Shown: positions 1-12,177, numbered from the stretch's first letter. The stretch: 64,000 nucleotides of DNA from Botryosphaeria dothidea (GCA_011503125.2 WWBZ02000033.1:1612001-1676000), one strand, 5' to 3'. The notes: generated from the letters alone by a model not told the origin. Program-made: numbers and translations.

Positions 1-254
1 CAGTGGTTTCCATCTCGTCATTTGCGTCAACGGTGACTTACCATCATATCCTTCTTTTTATCGACATAGCCAGTGGAGCAGAGAACAGCGGTGATCTTTC
101 TGTACGAAATTTCCGCATTGTTCTCTTCAGCATATGTTGGAGATATCTCTCGACCGTCAGGATCGGCCGCCCGTGCAATCCTGATACACTTCGTCATTTC
201 TCAACGTCCGCTCAAGATGACGCCGCAGTCGCCTTCTTGTCCTTGCCAGAATCC

Positions 255-1448
255 TCAATGACGCCCTTGCGTCGCCTCCGCAATCAACATCTTCAACCCC
301 CGATCCAAGAACTCCTTCTCCTCTCCCTCGGCATTCCCGCTGGCTGCCCACCTAATCCGACATGCCCCATCCACGAGGAAGACATACCCGACCTTCTCGT
401 TCATGATACCCAAGTTATCCCGTATCTCATCCGTAATGCCCTTCCGCACGATGAAATACCGATCCCAATCCTCCTCCCTCCGTTGCCCCCGCAACCGGCC
501 CTTGAACATATTCAATATCCACGCGCGCATGACGTTGGGCTCCACGTTGATCTCGACATGCTGTGCAACGCCCCTGTTCGCATCTAGTGTCTCCTTCAGC
601 TCCTTGTTGTTCTCGGTGAAGGTAGCCGCCTGGGCGCGCGCCCACTCGGAGGAGTAGACGGAGACGAGCGAAACGCGGTCGAGCAGGGCGAGCGTCGTGT
701 CGTGCGGCTTGCGCCCGGCGGCACCGGGGAGCAGCGTCGAGCCGACGAAGTTGGGGAAGAAGAGGGCGCGCGAGGCCCGGAAGATGCGCGGGTTGGCGAG
801 GAAGGATTTCCCGGAGTTGTATTGCATGTTGGTGAAGTCGCGGAAGTAGGGTTTGGAGACTTGCTTCGTTCTGTTTCCAGTTAGCGCTCGCAATTCCCGA
901 AGTTGGAGTTGATCTGTAGGGTCGCTCATAGAAGCGTGCGATTGTGTATCCGGCGAATTGGGCATAATGGATAGGGTTGCGGGAAAGTTTAGACGTGTCT
1001 GGTCTCTGAGGGCAATGGGCAGCACATACAGCTCCTTTCGCCTCTGAATATGCTTTTCGTAATCCACGAATTCATCCCTCCGCTGCTTCAAACTCCGCTT
1101 GTCCTCCCCAGAGTTCTCGCCCGGCACAGGTGGACGGTGGAACCCGATCGGCCGACCCAGCACCTGCGGCGTGAAGCCTTCCTGCTTTGTCGGCGCTTTA
1201 TAGCTCGCCAGTCCTTGACCGAGCTCATTTACTCTCTCTTGCTTCGCCGCCGCTTCGTTCTGTTCTTGTTCCGTCGTTTTTGTCTGGGATTGGTTGGGTT
1301 GCTTGTCGTTTTGCGGAGGCGTGCTGTTACTGGATCGTAGGCGCGCGGAGGTCTGCAGCGCGCGCAGCTGACAGGCGCGGCATATTGACGGCGATGTTAG
1401 AAGACTTAATTGCGCAAATTGACGCAGCAGGGCGCGGCGTGTGAGCAT
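255..1448 (-). CDS. ATP10: ATP10-like mitochondrial ATP synthase assembly factor
   Basis: Two exons, 1448..1030 and 870..255, give 344 residues. The intron 1029..871 (159 nt) has a GTATGT donor, a GCTAAC branch and an AACAG acceptor; its length is a multiple of three and it has no stop, so the frame stays open through it. I remove it because the spliced junction (RRKEL joined to [11 protein letters not shown]) gives the expected ATP10 continuity. The N terminus is Arg/Ala/Leu-rich with few acidic residues, like a mitochondrial presequence. The core has [10 protein letters not shown], then [21 protein letters not shown], typical of the ATP10 family, which helps assemble Atp6/Fo in the inner membrane (family knowledge). 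The C-terminal part contains [17 protein letters not shown], the usual thioredoxin-fold-like end. Family assignment is firm; the exact start (first ATG of the open frame) is likely. Confidence 0.9.
   Translation of the reverse strand: MLTRRALLRQFAQLSLLTSPSICRACQLRALQTSARLRSSNSTPPQNDKQPNQSQTKTTEQEQNEAAAKQERVNELGQGLASYKAPTKQEGFTPQVLGRPIGFHRPPVPGENSGEDKRSLKQRRDEFVDYEKHIQRRKELYVLPIALRDQTRLNFPATLSIMPNSPDTQSHASMSDPTDQLQLRELRALTGNRTKQVSKPYFRDFTNMQYNSGKSFLANPRIFRASRALFFPNFVGSTLLPGAAGRKPHDTTLALLDRVSLVSVYSSEWARAQAATFTENNKELKETLDANRGVAQHVEINVEPNVMRAWILNMFKGRLRGQRREEDWDRYFIVRKGITDEIRDNLGIMNEKVGYVFLVDGACRIRWAASGNAEGEEKEFLDRGLKMLIAEATQGRH
871..1029 (-). other. Stop-free, length-3n intron in ATP10
   Basis: GTATGT donor at 1029, branch-like GCTAAC near 883-878 and CAG acceptor at 873-871. 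Retention would insert 53 residues in frame, so a gene finder could easily call this gene as a single exon. Confidence 0.8.
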
Positions 1449-2259
1449 GGCGATGATGATGATGCGCTGTGGTTATTCGTGGATGACGAGATGTTTGGCT
1501 TTCGGCGTTGGAAGCAAGCTCGGAAAAGTTGCTGCGATTGGCCGACGGGCTGCGGCGCCAACTCGGCGGATACATAGAGATGGACAGGCAAAGGGTCCAA
1601 CGGTATTCAAACACGAAATCAAAGTTTGCATGCCAGAACTAAAGTCTTCTGAGATCATTCCAGGTAAATAATGATGAAGGTGGTTGAATTGAGCTTTCAC
1701 GCTAAATCATACAAACTCGATTGTAGACTTCCGTTCGATTTTCTCGTATTTTGGCGGTAGAAGCTTTATTCTTTTATCAAGCTTATGTTTTTATTTCAGA
1801 TTTCCTAACGCAAAGAATCACTTCACTATCTTGAGGCATTTCAACTCGGCGCAAAATCTCTCTCGCTACCAAAAATTTCGTAGCTTTTCAATAGTGCACT
1901 ACGAAAGCTTGTCAGACATGCATATCTGCAATCGCTTTTTTTAAGCTTTGTAGGATTGAATCCTTGCAGAACGAGCATTCACGTACCCACTTGCATCTCA
2001 CACTGATCATCATAGCACAAATTTGGTGGTAGAAACAAGTAAAAACATTACTCATTAGTCGTATAAACAATAGAGTACGCCGATGATGCAGTTGTTTGTT
2101 TTCCCCCGCGCCATCCCCTTCCCCGCATTCGGCCCAATCATCATCCAATAATGCAACCCCGCTCTTCCTCATGCATGAAGGAGGGTTGATCCCCGTCTCG
2201 AGTTGGTAAACTTCCTCATAGGGAAAAGCGGTGGTAATTTGTGGAACCACGAGGTTGGT
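1449..2259. other. Intergenic region, ATP10 5' side / cerato-platanin 3' side
   Basis: Short open frames only, none with recognisable protein features. The left part must hold the ATP10 promoter and the right part the cerato-platanin 3' UTR. It is A/T-richer around 1680-2100 than the flanking coding DNA. Confidence 0.5.
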
Positions 2260-2734
2260 TTACAAGCCGCAGTTGCTGAGAGCGACCTGGGCAGACTGGG
2301 CCTCAACGCGGCCGAGCTGGGTAGCCTGGCCGTTGGTAAGGTCGTTCATGGCGGCGGTGGCAAGGTTGAAGCCACCGGGAGCAGCGTCGATGCCGAGGAC
2401 GTAAATGGTCTTGCCGTTGTAGGTCAGGGAGTAGCACTTGCCGCACTGTTGGAACAATTAGTATCGGTGGTTACACGACAGATGATACTATGGAACTTAC
2501 GTTGGCGGAGTTCCAGCCGGCAATGTCGGGAGTACCGCCAATGTAGGGGAACTTGGCAACAGCGCCCTGGGTCTGCCAGCCGTACTTGGTGATCAGGCCG
2601 TTGACGCCGTCAGAGCAAGAGACAGCAGTCAGGGAGCGGCCGGCATCATCGTAACCGGCGTCGTAGGAGACGCTGACGGCGGAGGTCATGGCGACCATAG
2701 AGGCAAGAGAAGCGAGGATGGTGGTGAACTGCAT
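2260..2734 (-). CDS. Cerato-platanin family secreted protein
   Basis: Two exons, 2734..2501 and 2445..2260, encode 139 residues; intron 2500..2446 (55 nt) has GTAAGT and CAG ends and is phase 0. A signal peptide covers about residues 1-19 (hydrophobic core [10 protein letters not shown], cleavage likely after TSA). The mature part begins VSVSYD, as in cerato-platanins, and has exactly four cysteines (C40, C79, C82, C137), which form the two conserved disulfides of the family. CGKCY after the intron and SNCGL at the C terminus are family signatures. Cerato-platanins are small secreted double-psi-barrel proteins that act at the fungal surface, bind chitin oligomers and can elicit plant defence (established knowledge). 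Whether this copy is an elicitor cannot be read from sequence. Length matches the family closely. Confidence 0.95.
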
Positions 2735-4630
2735 TTCGGCGGTGGTTGTTGGGGTGGTGTTTTTGGTGGTGGTGATTAGGTATTATTGATGTATTGGACT
2801 GTTGGATGGATGTGGATGCTGTGGATGATGGGAGAAATGAGAGCGGATGGGATGGATTCTTATAGCCGTCTTTCTTTCCAACTTCTCAACTTGAACCGGT
2901 ACCAGAGCTCGTAAAGAGACCCCTCTTCCCAGCAGCATTTTTCCTGTTCGGCAGGCGTGGTAGCATCCAGATCCGAGCCTCAGATCACCAGGTGTGTCTG
3001 CTATGACCAATCAGCGGGCCGACCTCGTAAAGGGAAGGCCCCGTGTGTCGACATATCGCTCTTCTAAGCCCGATGGGAGGAGAGTCCGATCCCCGTTGTA
3101 GGTGACTTTTAGTACACACGCTTGCCGTGTCTTACCTAGCTCTGCTCACGCGGCTGGCCATAGCTCTTTATTGCAACACAGCCGCAGAGATGTAAGACTG
3201 ATGCTTTTTCTCCGGGCCGGTCGGTCTGACCTGCATCAGTTCAGTGTCGCCTATCCATCCTTCGTTGCTCTGTGGCACAGGAAGCTGGCGGAAGCAAACA
3301 GCACATGTCTGCGAGGGCGCTCAGGACCGGACGGTCGCACGGTGCAGCCCATCATCCGATGTCTCCTCTGGCCGAGGGCAAATACGAGCACAGAGCAGCA
3401 TTCCCCGCCTCTCGCTCGGGCGAGCCACGGCAGCGATTATCGGCGGTGAGGAGCTGGGGTCCTCTTTACGGCTTCCCCACAGTTCACAGTCTACCTGGTG
3501 CGGCCGCTGCAAGGGTCGGCAGGGAACAGCAGCCAGCACCGGGGGAGCTTGAGGAGGTGGCAGCAGAGCGTGGTATCTTAGCGGCGGCGAAGTAACCAGA
3601 ATCAGATGGGAGACAGCAGAAGGAGAACAAGCGCGAGGCGACGTCACGAGAACGAGCGTCAGAGGCGTGAGAAAAACGGAAGGCGGTGGCTGGCGTGCGG
3701 GAAAGGCGCCTGCGTCTGCGCGTGTTCGGCAAGATCTCTGCCCTCGGCCGCACCCAAAAATAGCAGCTACGGCCACCCATCCACTGCAGCCCTCTCACCT
3801 TTCGCACACTCCCTCTGTGATCCACCGAGCTAGTCCTCGCTATCACTCTCTCAACCCCCACCCGTGCTATCGCCGTTGCCCCCGACACCCGCTGCTCCGT
3901 GAGGACGACAACACACCAGCAAATACGAGCCGTGGGCATTCCTCTGGATCCCTCTGCTGCGCCTGGGGGATCCTGCCGTCGAAGTGCTTAGAAGAGCTCT
4001 ATTCTCGTGCCTGGAAGCTTCGACCACGCTTGCGGCCGACGACGCGCCGCTCGCCTTGCGAAGAGCACATACGAGCAGAAACGTCACAACCAGGTCCAAA
4101 TCGGGAAGACGGGACGTCGGTCCACTGTATCCAGCAATATCACCGCCTTGTCATGCGTGCATCCCGGTCTGCGCGATATGCATTTGCTTGACGCCAATTG
4201 ACCGCCAGGCACCGGCAATCGAGGATCAGGCACCTATGGACGCTGTTTCCATGCCCCGCTTAATTAATAACAGGCATGAAATAATCTGGCTTGTCATCTA
4301 CGGCTCGTTGCAACATCATCTGCAAATCCCATCTATGGAATTATGCATCGGGAAAACTCGGTCCTGCCACTCGACAAACTCTTTGGTACTCTTTCCAAGT
4401 GTTGAGGCCAAAGCAAAGGAGATCATAGACGGTCAAGGAGCTTTGAGCAAGGACAACACCACAACTCCGCACTGCACGGTCGCCTCGAACCACCGAACTG
4501 AGCGAACACGAGCTTCCCGGCCTGATCTTCGACTATCGCAGAGGAATATCGCTCACGGTTCTACATCCGTTCACAAAGTTTCGATGTCGCTCACTCTCTT
4601 AAAAGTACTCTATTTGCGGAGAAAAAACGT
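2735..4630. other. Gene-free GC-rich spacer
   Basis: Holds the cerato-platanin promoter at the left and the 3' flank of the next minus-strand gene at the right. Several open frames up to about 227 codons exist on both strands, but they overlap each other, are rich in Arg, Ser, Pro and Cys, and show no domain or splice logic. I see no gene here. Confidence 0.5.
2859..2865 (-). promoter_or_regulatory. Possible TATA element of the cerato-platanin gene
   Basis: CTATAAG on the minus strand, about 125 bp upstream of the ATG. This suits a highly expressed secreted-protein gene, but no transcript start is known. Confidence 0.35.
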
Positions 4631-6351
4631 CTATGCGCCATTACACTGTGCTGCTTCAACGCTATGACCAACCAATTGACCAGAGCTTCCTCGTCCGTTT
4701 TCCCGGCCTTGGGCTTCAAACTCCGCGCATTCATCGAAAAGACAACTGCGAACGCCACCAGTGAGGCCTCCCAAGGACTTTTGCGTGGTGGCATTGCCTT
4801 CTCCAACATCATGGCCTTGATTTTGCGTTTCAGTGGGCCTGTAGGGAAGCACGTACAAAGGCTCGGTCTGCCCTGAATCCTTGGCGTCAGTCTCCACGGT
4901 AGGAGGATGAACCCAAGTTGTTTCTGTCCTCTCGAACCCGTCCTCCGTAACGTATCTTCTTTCATCGCCTTCCGTCCCAGGAAATTCTCGTGCGGAAAAA
5001 TGCCGAGGCTCCATTGGTGTTTCATCACTCGTTCTTTTGGAGACCAGTTCAGCAACCACCCAGTTGCGTGCCTGACTATTCGAGGTACGACCAGGAACAT
5101 CTTCTTCAGGGATCTCTGTGAGGCCGCCTTCTTCAACAGGAATGAAGTGGCGCGCTGGCAATACTTCGACGTCGACAATAGGCAGGATTCGATGAAAAAC
5201 GTCGTGCGTATGAATCTCGCGGAAGATTTGTTCCTCTCGTATGTGATGGACCTCGGGAAAATCTGTCTGATGTGTAACAGCTTTGAACATGGTAAGCATA
5301 TTTCGGATATTGTAAAGGTCTTTATAGGCCTGGTTTTACCTGGGGCATACCGTGAATGGTAAGTAGTGTCTTCCGTGTCTCTCAAATCGACTACACCATC
5401 CAGACTTGGTGGTTCGGGGCTGTCTTCAATGAGGTAAGAGCGTGTGGGTTCGGTATCATGGCTTGCATATGCAACCCCATCAGGTTTGTTGTATTTTCGT
5501 ACAGGTTCCTGCACACTGTAGTCGTTTCTCGGGTTGCTGAAGTTGCGTAGGCCGGAAGGGTGACCTTTCTTCCTTTTCAACGACGAAGGACTGCGCTTGT
5601 GCCCATATTCTCGAGAACTTGCACCGCCGCTATCTTCGTCGCTGTCTTCGAGGAATAGTCTGGACTGTGTATTGTTCGACCTCGATGGTTCCAACGATGG
5701 GAAGCCATCACCGTCTACCAAAGTGTAACTTCCCCTTTCTCGCAAGACCGCATTCTTCAGTGGGCCCGATAACGAAGCAGAACTGTCTGATGCACGCTCA
5801 GCGCTATTCAGGTCATGGTTTCCAGCTGGCCCTACAGGTGGCTTGGGAAAGAATTCCGCTAGCACCCTATCAGCAACGTCTTCGCCGTACCGACTCTCCG
5901 CTCCAGTAGACAATTGCCTAACGAGAGGGTTGGCATTTCCATCAGTATCACGCCAGTACCTGGCATCGTCACTGGTTAACGCTGTACCAGGGAGTGGCGG
6001 AGACGCTGGAGGGATGTCTCCATCTACTGTAAAGTTTGAACGCAAAAGATCCCCAGGACGGCCCTTACGGGCCGGGTCCGAGGCGGCTTTTCTCAAACGA
6101 TTCTGACGTAGATGGCTACGAGTCGATCCCAACGAAGCGGACCTTCGAGGTCTTGTTGGACTTGCCCTGAGGGCGGCAGCACTGAGTGGCCCATTAGAAG
6201 ACGAAGTGTTGTTACCGCGGAGAGGGAGGGAGCCTCGACGTGGCGGGGGGCCGGGACGAGCATCGCGATAGGGTAAGGACTGTAAAGGCTTGAAGTCCTT
6301 GTCGGTGCTGCGATATCGCTTATGGAAAAGGCGCTTGATTGCGTCACCCAT
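4631..6351 (-). CDS. Conserved fungal hypothetical protein with VTHQT/EIH/LP domain
   Basis: Two exons, 6351..5340 and 5280..4631, encode 553 residues; intron 5339..5281 (59 nt) has GTAAAA and AAAG ends and is phase 1. The splice was chosen because it creates APAVTHQT, which matches the same joint in the divergent neighbour at 7447-8675. Residues 1-335 are disordered-looking and Ser/Arg/Pro-rich, with basic clusters (KRKKGHP, RPRRS), consistent with phosphorylation or nuclear targeting but not proof of it. After the intron come VTHQT, FREIH and VEVLPARHF, which align without gaps to the neighbour (about one third identity over 46 residues). The C-terminal 130 residues are acidic/polar and unrecognised. 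No signal peptide or membrane segment is visible. The function is unknown to me. The unspliced frame would run on to 4591 and lose the homologous domain. Confidence 0.78.
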
Positions 6352-7446
6352 TCGGAGCCTCCGAGAAGGACTTGTGGGAGCAGAAGGAGGCAGGGAGAAA
6401 GTAAGAGCAGTGCTGCAGGGTTCGGGTCAAAGGTAGAGCGCGTTGTCGGACGGTCGAAGACTGCTCGACGCAACTCTTTCTTCGTCGACCCCGCAGCATT
6501 CGGTCGTCATGGAACCCAAGATGGTGCGGGAATGAGGGGCGTTGGCCGGAAAGGGAAATTCAGGAGCTTCAAGGGATCCAAAGTCTGGCTAACTAAAGGA
6601 TGACATCACTAGCGCACGACGAGCCGTGCGACCACCACTCAGCAGCACCGCTGGAGAAGACCAGCCACCGCCTCAACTGTGGATTCGCAGAGCACCCAAC
6701 AAGGTGGCTGCGACGGTGGCTGCGACGGCGGCTGCCAGCGATCATGATGGGGAGATGGCAGCTGAAGTGGCCCAGGTCGATGGGCCCAGACAGCGCACCA
6801 TTCGTGGCCGATCCCGCCATGACGACAGCAGCGGGCGCCCCGAGCGCATTCCCACCTGTAGCACCAGTCCTCAATCCGGTATTTGCGCTGCAGGAGATCT
6901 GAAAATCGACGGGAGCCATTTGCGCTCGTACCACTGCGGCAAGGATCTCCTCCTATCTAAGCTCAATCTGCTCCCGACGCGATCCCCGGGACGCATCGAC
7001 TTGCTGTACGGCATCCTTACGTCTCTATGCAATGAGATCCTTAGGTGACTGCGCGACAATCATCGCAGCCAAGAGAATCCATCTACACCTACTCGCTAGC
7101 CTGCTGTCCCAGCTGCTTTGTGGCGCTTGATCTTCGCAAGCAATGCGGAGCCAGATCCATTCAGAAACAGCCAGACTACAAGTATGACAAGACCGTAAAG
7201 CGACTGGTTGGTGCTGGCCTGGACCCGCCGATTCAGCTGCTGTCGAACTGTCGTCACTGGACCCTGGATTCTGTGATGATGATCTCACGGAGCCAACTCC
7301 TTCGAAAGGTTATAAGCAGTTGCGATGGCGGCGTTGTCCAATTTCTCATCACAATCCATTCGACTTCAAATCAATTCCATATTTTAACTCATCACTTTTG
7401 GCCTTCATCCTAGATCCTCTAATCATCAATACCTATCAACGCAACA
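6352..7446. promoter_or_regulatory. Divergent intergenic region between two domain-sharing genes
   Basis: About 1.1 kb separates the start codons of the minus-strand gene ending at 6351 and the plus-strand gene starting at 7447, so both promoters must lie here. A TATAAG element sits at 7311-7316, about 135 bp upstream of the plus-strand ATG. Open frames of up to 140 codons in this stretch look spurious. Confidence 0.5.
7311..7316 (+). promoter_or_regulatory. Possible TATA element
   Basis: TATAAG about 135 bp upstream of the ATG at 7447. Fungal TATA positions vary, so this is only suggestive. Confidence 0.35.
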
Positions 7447-8675
7447 ATGGAGAAAGCTAAGGCCGCCGTGAGTGATTTCATGACGAAGGCGGGCCATCAC
7501 GACACAACAGTGCACGAGAATGTGGCTCCTGCTGGTAAGTTTGCTTCTATCATGTAGTAGGATCTGATGAAAATGCTGACTGCATGCGTTTAGTCACCCA
7601 TCAGACCGTAAAGCCGCAAAGGCATGAGGAGGTCACCACCGCTGTGGATAAAGAAATCCATCAGGATCACTACCACACCTCGGTTCAGCCGGTGAAGGAC
7701 CGCGAGATTCTTCCGGAGAAGCACCACCACAACCTTGCTAGTGTTGAGCACCGTCAGTTTGACCACGGCAATGATAGGGACGTAAAAGAGCGCCTGAAGC
7801 GCGAAGCTGCACAGTTTTCAGATAAGACCGAGGCCGATGCTACTCGCGAGACTCGCTCAGCCGCTCCCCAGGTCGCCGGCGAGCATGTCCACCACCATGT
7901 CCATGAGACGATCCAACCCATCGTGCAGAAGGAGACTATCGAGCCCCATGTCGTCCATACGACTGTTCCTATCCACGAGGTCCACCACAACGCCGCCCAG
8001 CACCACTCCAGCTCCGCCCTCCCCGCCGTCAGCATGGCTGAGTTCAAGAAGCAGGGTGGTGTGCTGAGCGGCCGGGAAGAGCGCTACGATGGCTTCGAGG
8101 GCGAGCCCCGCAACATCGGCGGCGCCCTCAGCGGCCAGCACTCCATCACTGGTGACCATGGCAGTGGCTCTCACCACAACCACGGTCACCAGCACACTGG
8201 CACCGACAGCGGTCTGACTGGTACTTCTGGCGCCCGCACTACTGGCGAGGCTATTGGTGCTGGCCACCGCGACGGCACGCACTTCGATCACGCATCTGAG
8301 GGTGGCATCACCGGCAGCGGCACCGGCCTGACTGGCTCGAACCGCTCCGGCCATCACAACAACGGCCTTGACAACGGTTCTGGCCTCACGGGCTCAACCC
8401 GCACGGGCCACCACACCAGCGGCCTCGACAGCAACACGGGTACCACTGGCACCAAGGGGTCCGGAACCGCTGCAGGCGTTGCGGGTGCCGCGGGCGCTAC
8501 AGGTCTCGCTGGTGCGGCCGGCACGCACAAGACCGGCCAGCACGGAAGCGGAGCTTATGCTGACGATAAGTTGTCGTCGACGAGCTCGAACACTGAGAAG
8601 AAGTCAAGCCTGCTGCAGAAGCTGAACCCTTTAGCTGACGCCGATGGTGATGGTAAGAAGGGTTTCATGGATTAA
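7447..8675 (+). CDS. His/Gly-rich protein with repeats and C-terminal EF-hand-like loop
   Basis: Two exons, 7447..7534 and 7594..8675, encode 389 residues. The intron (59 nt, GTAAGT...TTTAG, phase 1) falls inside ENVAPA-VTHQT. Residues 1-30 contain a short Lys/Ala segment. Residues 30-75 carry the VTHQT...KEIH...REILPEKH domain shared with the divergent gene at 4631-6351. The middle is His-rich (HVHHHVHET), followed by a Gly/Thr/His-rich region with two 19-residue tandem repeats of the pattern GLTGS-R-GHH--GLD. The protein ends NPLADADGDGKKGFMD, where DADGDGKKGFMD fits a 12-residue EF-hand-type calcium loop (Asp at positions 1, 3, 5 and 12). Related ascomycete proteins exist and, as I recall, are annotated as hypothetical or allergen-like; the function is not known to me. 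No signal peptide is seen, suggesting a cytosolic, stress-type hydrophilic protein (inference). Confidence 0.85.
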
Positions 8676-10997
8676 GTGAGCGTTACGATTGATGTAGCAC
8701 CTGTATAATATTTTCCCTTGCACGGTTGAATGATTGGACGGTAGTAATGTAACCAATCATACAAAAAATGAAATGTTCAACGTACAACGATCAAATTTTT
8801 AACAAACTTCATCCCTTTCAAGAGAATTGCACTAATTGGTCATTTCCTACAAATAATTAGATGTCGCAATCACCTTATCCAATGCAATTAATCTACCATC
8901 CGTTGAATGCTCTCCCATGTGTACGGTCCTGGGAAAGGTTGAACTATGTATGCATTGTCCGAAAGAAATCCCTGGTTAGCTTCAGCTTTGCGTATTGATG
9001 GAAGCAATGGACTCACTAACAGAGGCAAAGAGAGGTCTCTCTACTGTCTATCAGCCCCACAGGTTGTTAATCCTGCTCTACGTAAAGCAGATCCCCTCTG
9101 ATACAATCCCATATTACCATAAGTCAACACCATGAATGGAGACCTGTAACGCGGAATCAACCGTCTGCTGAGGATTTTCTTCTCTTGCCTTTACTTACAG
9201 ACTAGTTCCAGAGAATGTTCTGAGGTGAAGAGAGAGAGAGAGGGATTTGACGCGTTTTTGATGGTTTGGAACGCTTAACAAGCATTTCTAGAGGAACAAA
9301 GGACTGGTGAATATACTGCCAGCGGCTTGACTGACAAACGAAAGCACCCGCGTGCGAATCATGGAACCCCCCTGTGGCCTGCGGCCGAACAAGTTGACCG
9401 TACTTGTTCAGACAGAGATGGAAGAGCGAAGAGAAGGAGGGGGAGATTTTGGCACTTTTGTTTTGCGTGCTTGAGTGCGGAACAAGCTTTCCTAGGCAGC
9501 ATAATTAGTGACCAGGGAGAAATGGTGTCTTCGGAGTACCGCTGAATCTGGAGCTGAACGCTTATGGCGCCGACGGGATGTAGGTTATGAGCTCCGGATA
9601 CTACTGAAAGCTCTTCTGAGGAGGAAGATGTCCGTAAACATTTGCTGATCCGATCAGATTGTCATGACGCCTGACTCCTTGGAGCTCACTATGGAGTCGT
9701 GGTGTGCCAAGGTGTTGAGTTCGCTGTCTACCTCTGCATCAAACCCCCAAAGGGGACAAGAACTATAATAAAGCGTTAGCTTGACAGACCAACGTGATAA
9801 CCAAAGCTGTTTACCGGAAGAGGAGTGGCAGAAGACGACCACTAAGGTTTTGAGAAATTGAGGAATGTGTTTTTTTTAATTTTTTTTTTTAGAAAGAAGT
9901 ACCGCTGCTAACGGCGCTAGAGGTCAACAATATCGCGAAGATATTGCCAGCCTTTGGCCACGCAGAAGCCGACCAGGTTTACGATACCTGGAAACGGACA
10001 GTTTTGAGAAACTGACAAAAGAAGAGAAGGGTTTCGTGACGCTTTTGATGACACTTGAGCGCACTGAACAAGCTGATTCAAGTGAGGATTTATGGTACCC
10101 ACAAACGACGTGGAGGCGCCGGCAGGCGCGCGCGCTGCCCCCCCCCCTCCTCGTGAGAGGAAGGCTGCACCGAAGCGCGAAAACGAGTTGCGAAGAAGGG
10201 CCTGTCAGCAGAGGAAGTGCAAAACAAGTTGGGGCAAGGTGTACGGGTGAAGGAAAAAGAAGAAGAAGAGAGAGCGCGCGAGGGCGCGAAGAAATATAAG
10301 GTAGGCTTATGGGGCACTAGTCCAGATTTGGAAGCAAGCTCGATGGTGAAGCGAATGGCGGCGCTGCCAAACAACCACTCACGCAAGATGCTCGCAGCCG
10401 CTAAAATTTGGACTGCGTCGACATATGGTAGTCTAAACTCTATATATGATTGTAATTGCCTCATCAGAGGGTTGCCATGCAGCCCGCAGCAATTTGGCGC
10501 TTGATTGCATGGTTGCCGGGAACTTCCTCACTTTGCGACGCGTTGCCGCCAGAGCACAAGGACTCGGGCGCACTCCGGCTGTTGATTCATCTACATGAGA
10601 GAATTGTGGTGACAGCAAGAATTCAGCGGTCACGTGAGTCGCCAATGAGGCATTTCGAAGTGAAGTTGCCTTGCTCGCCAGCCGAATTTTAGAGCGGAAC
10701 AGTTGCGGACTTTACCGGAGCGGGCAATCCCCACCATGTGATCCGAAAGCTTCAGCAGCCTTCAGGTAGTAATTATTGTGACTACGGACCTTCAAACACA
10801 TATCCGATCGACCACAGCTTCAAATTCAAACGCATGATAGGAGGCACATACCGATAGCTGCGGTAGCTGTCATGCTCATCTCCCTCACTCAGAGAGTCTC
10901 CTGCTTCTTCAGACTCCGTATGGTCGACATCCGTACTGTCAGTGCCCGTTACCGGTGTCGCCGCCATCAGATTCTTCATCTTCCGTGCCCGCAGATT

Positions 10998-11255
10998 TCA
11001 GCTTGAACGACGCCCGCCAGAGTGAATTCGCGGCTGCATGGTCCGAAACTCGAGTTCCCGGGCAGTGAAAGGCAATCTCCCTATCCACAACTTCAGCGTT
11101 GTTGTCTTTTCCAATACCCGTAACCAACCAGCAAGCAAATTGGGACAGAAAACTCCATGGGCGCCGAGAGCGGCATATTTCGAAGGGTCACTGATGCTAT
11201 CGAAGACGGTGAGCTTCAAAGCATTTGATGTTTGGCCTTTACTTGATAAGGGCAT
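10998..11255 (-). pseudogene. Possible gene remnant or small exon
   Basis: An 85-codon frame contains AALGAHGVFCPNLL and GWLRVLEKTTTLKLW, which read more like ordinary protein than most frames in this region. No partner exon, splice signals or family were found. Treat as weak. Confidence 0.15.
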
Positions 11256-12113
11256 CGAGGTCGCTTAGATTTCCTGGATAGTTTAAGAGTCTTAGGACGA
11301 CTACTCCACACTATAGTCGATAAACCTATAATCCAGGGAAATCGGACCAATCCCGGTCACCTTCCTAAAATGGCAACAAGAACGACAAGTCATAGCATGA
11401 AATGCGCAAAAAATATAAAGAAAAGATGGAGCGTCTTTGATGACGGCCAATCACGGGAAATTGGACTCCAGACAGGAGCTCTTGGTCAAACTCAACGAAA
11501 CTCCAGAAAAATTGATAGCATGTACCAATCGAAGAAGTGGTGGCCGCACTGGACAATGAGGAAATGGGATGCACGAAATGGTTATACATAGCCACCAACA
11601 CTGCTCAGAGGGTATTCAGGAGAACTCGAAACGATAGAAATATGATTTATTGATTCACTATCATGATCGAAAGAAAAATAAAAAGTGACGAAGCCACCCA
11701 GGATAAACCCTCTTCCTGCTGACCCAGCTAAAAAATCTCATTAAAACAGTCAACCCCGCAACAGAGGCGCCCTAACCCCAAAATCCTACCTATCGCACTT
11801 TGGGCTGCAAGAAAAGCAAACAATCCATCTCAACTTAGTAGGGCTGGAGAAAAGAAATGTGCTGTCGCAGCCTAAAAAGCGAGGCGACGACAACCATTTT
11901 TCTTTTCTTTTGAAAGTCATCCCAGCTAGACCCGGAAACATACAGCCGAGAACACCCTCAGCTCCACGGGGCAAATCAAAAGGGAAAACCAAGGTCTCCT
12001 CGACGCCAACTATTCTTGCGTCGCTGCATACTGACCCGAAGCGGGAGGGCCTTCTAGAGCGCCGATAGAGCGCCGAATGCGGACATCACATTAGGCTTAT
12101 TCTGGGGAGCTGA

Positions 12114-12177
12114 AGCATTCGTCCGGACGCAAGTGTTTCATGCTTCCATTTCCAAAGTTATTTGGCGGACGAATGCT
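12114..12177. repeat. 12-bp perfect inverted repeat
   Basis: AGCATTCGTCCG at 12114-12125 is repeated as its reverse complement CGGACGAATGCT at 12166-12177, with a 40-bp spacer. It could form a hairpin or be a fossil end pair of a small element. No flanking target duplication was recognised. Confidence 0.6.

Noticed and set aside
3984..4667. 227-codon plus-strand frame
   Set aside because: Overlaps the end of a real minus-strand gene and has no recognisable features.
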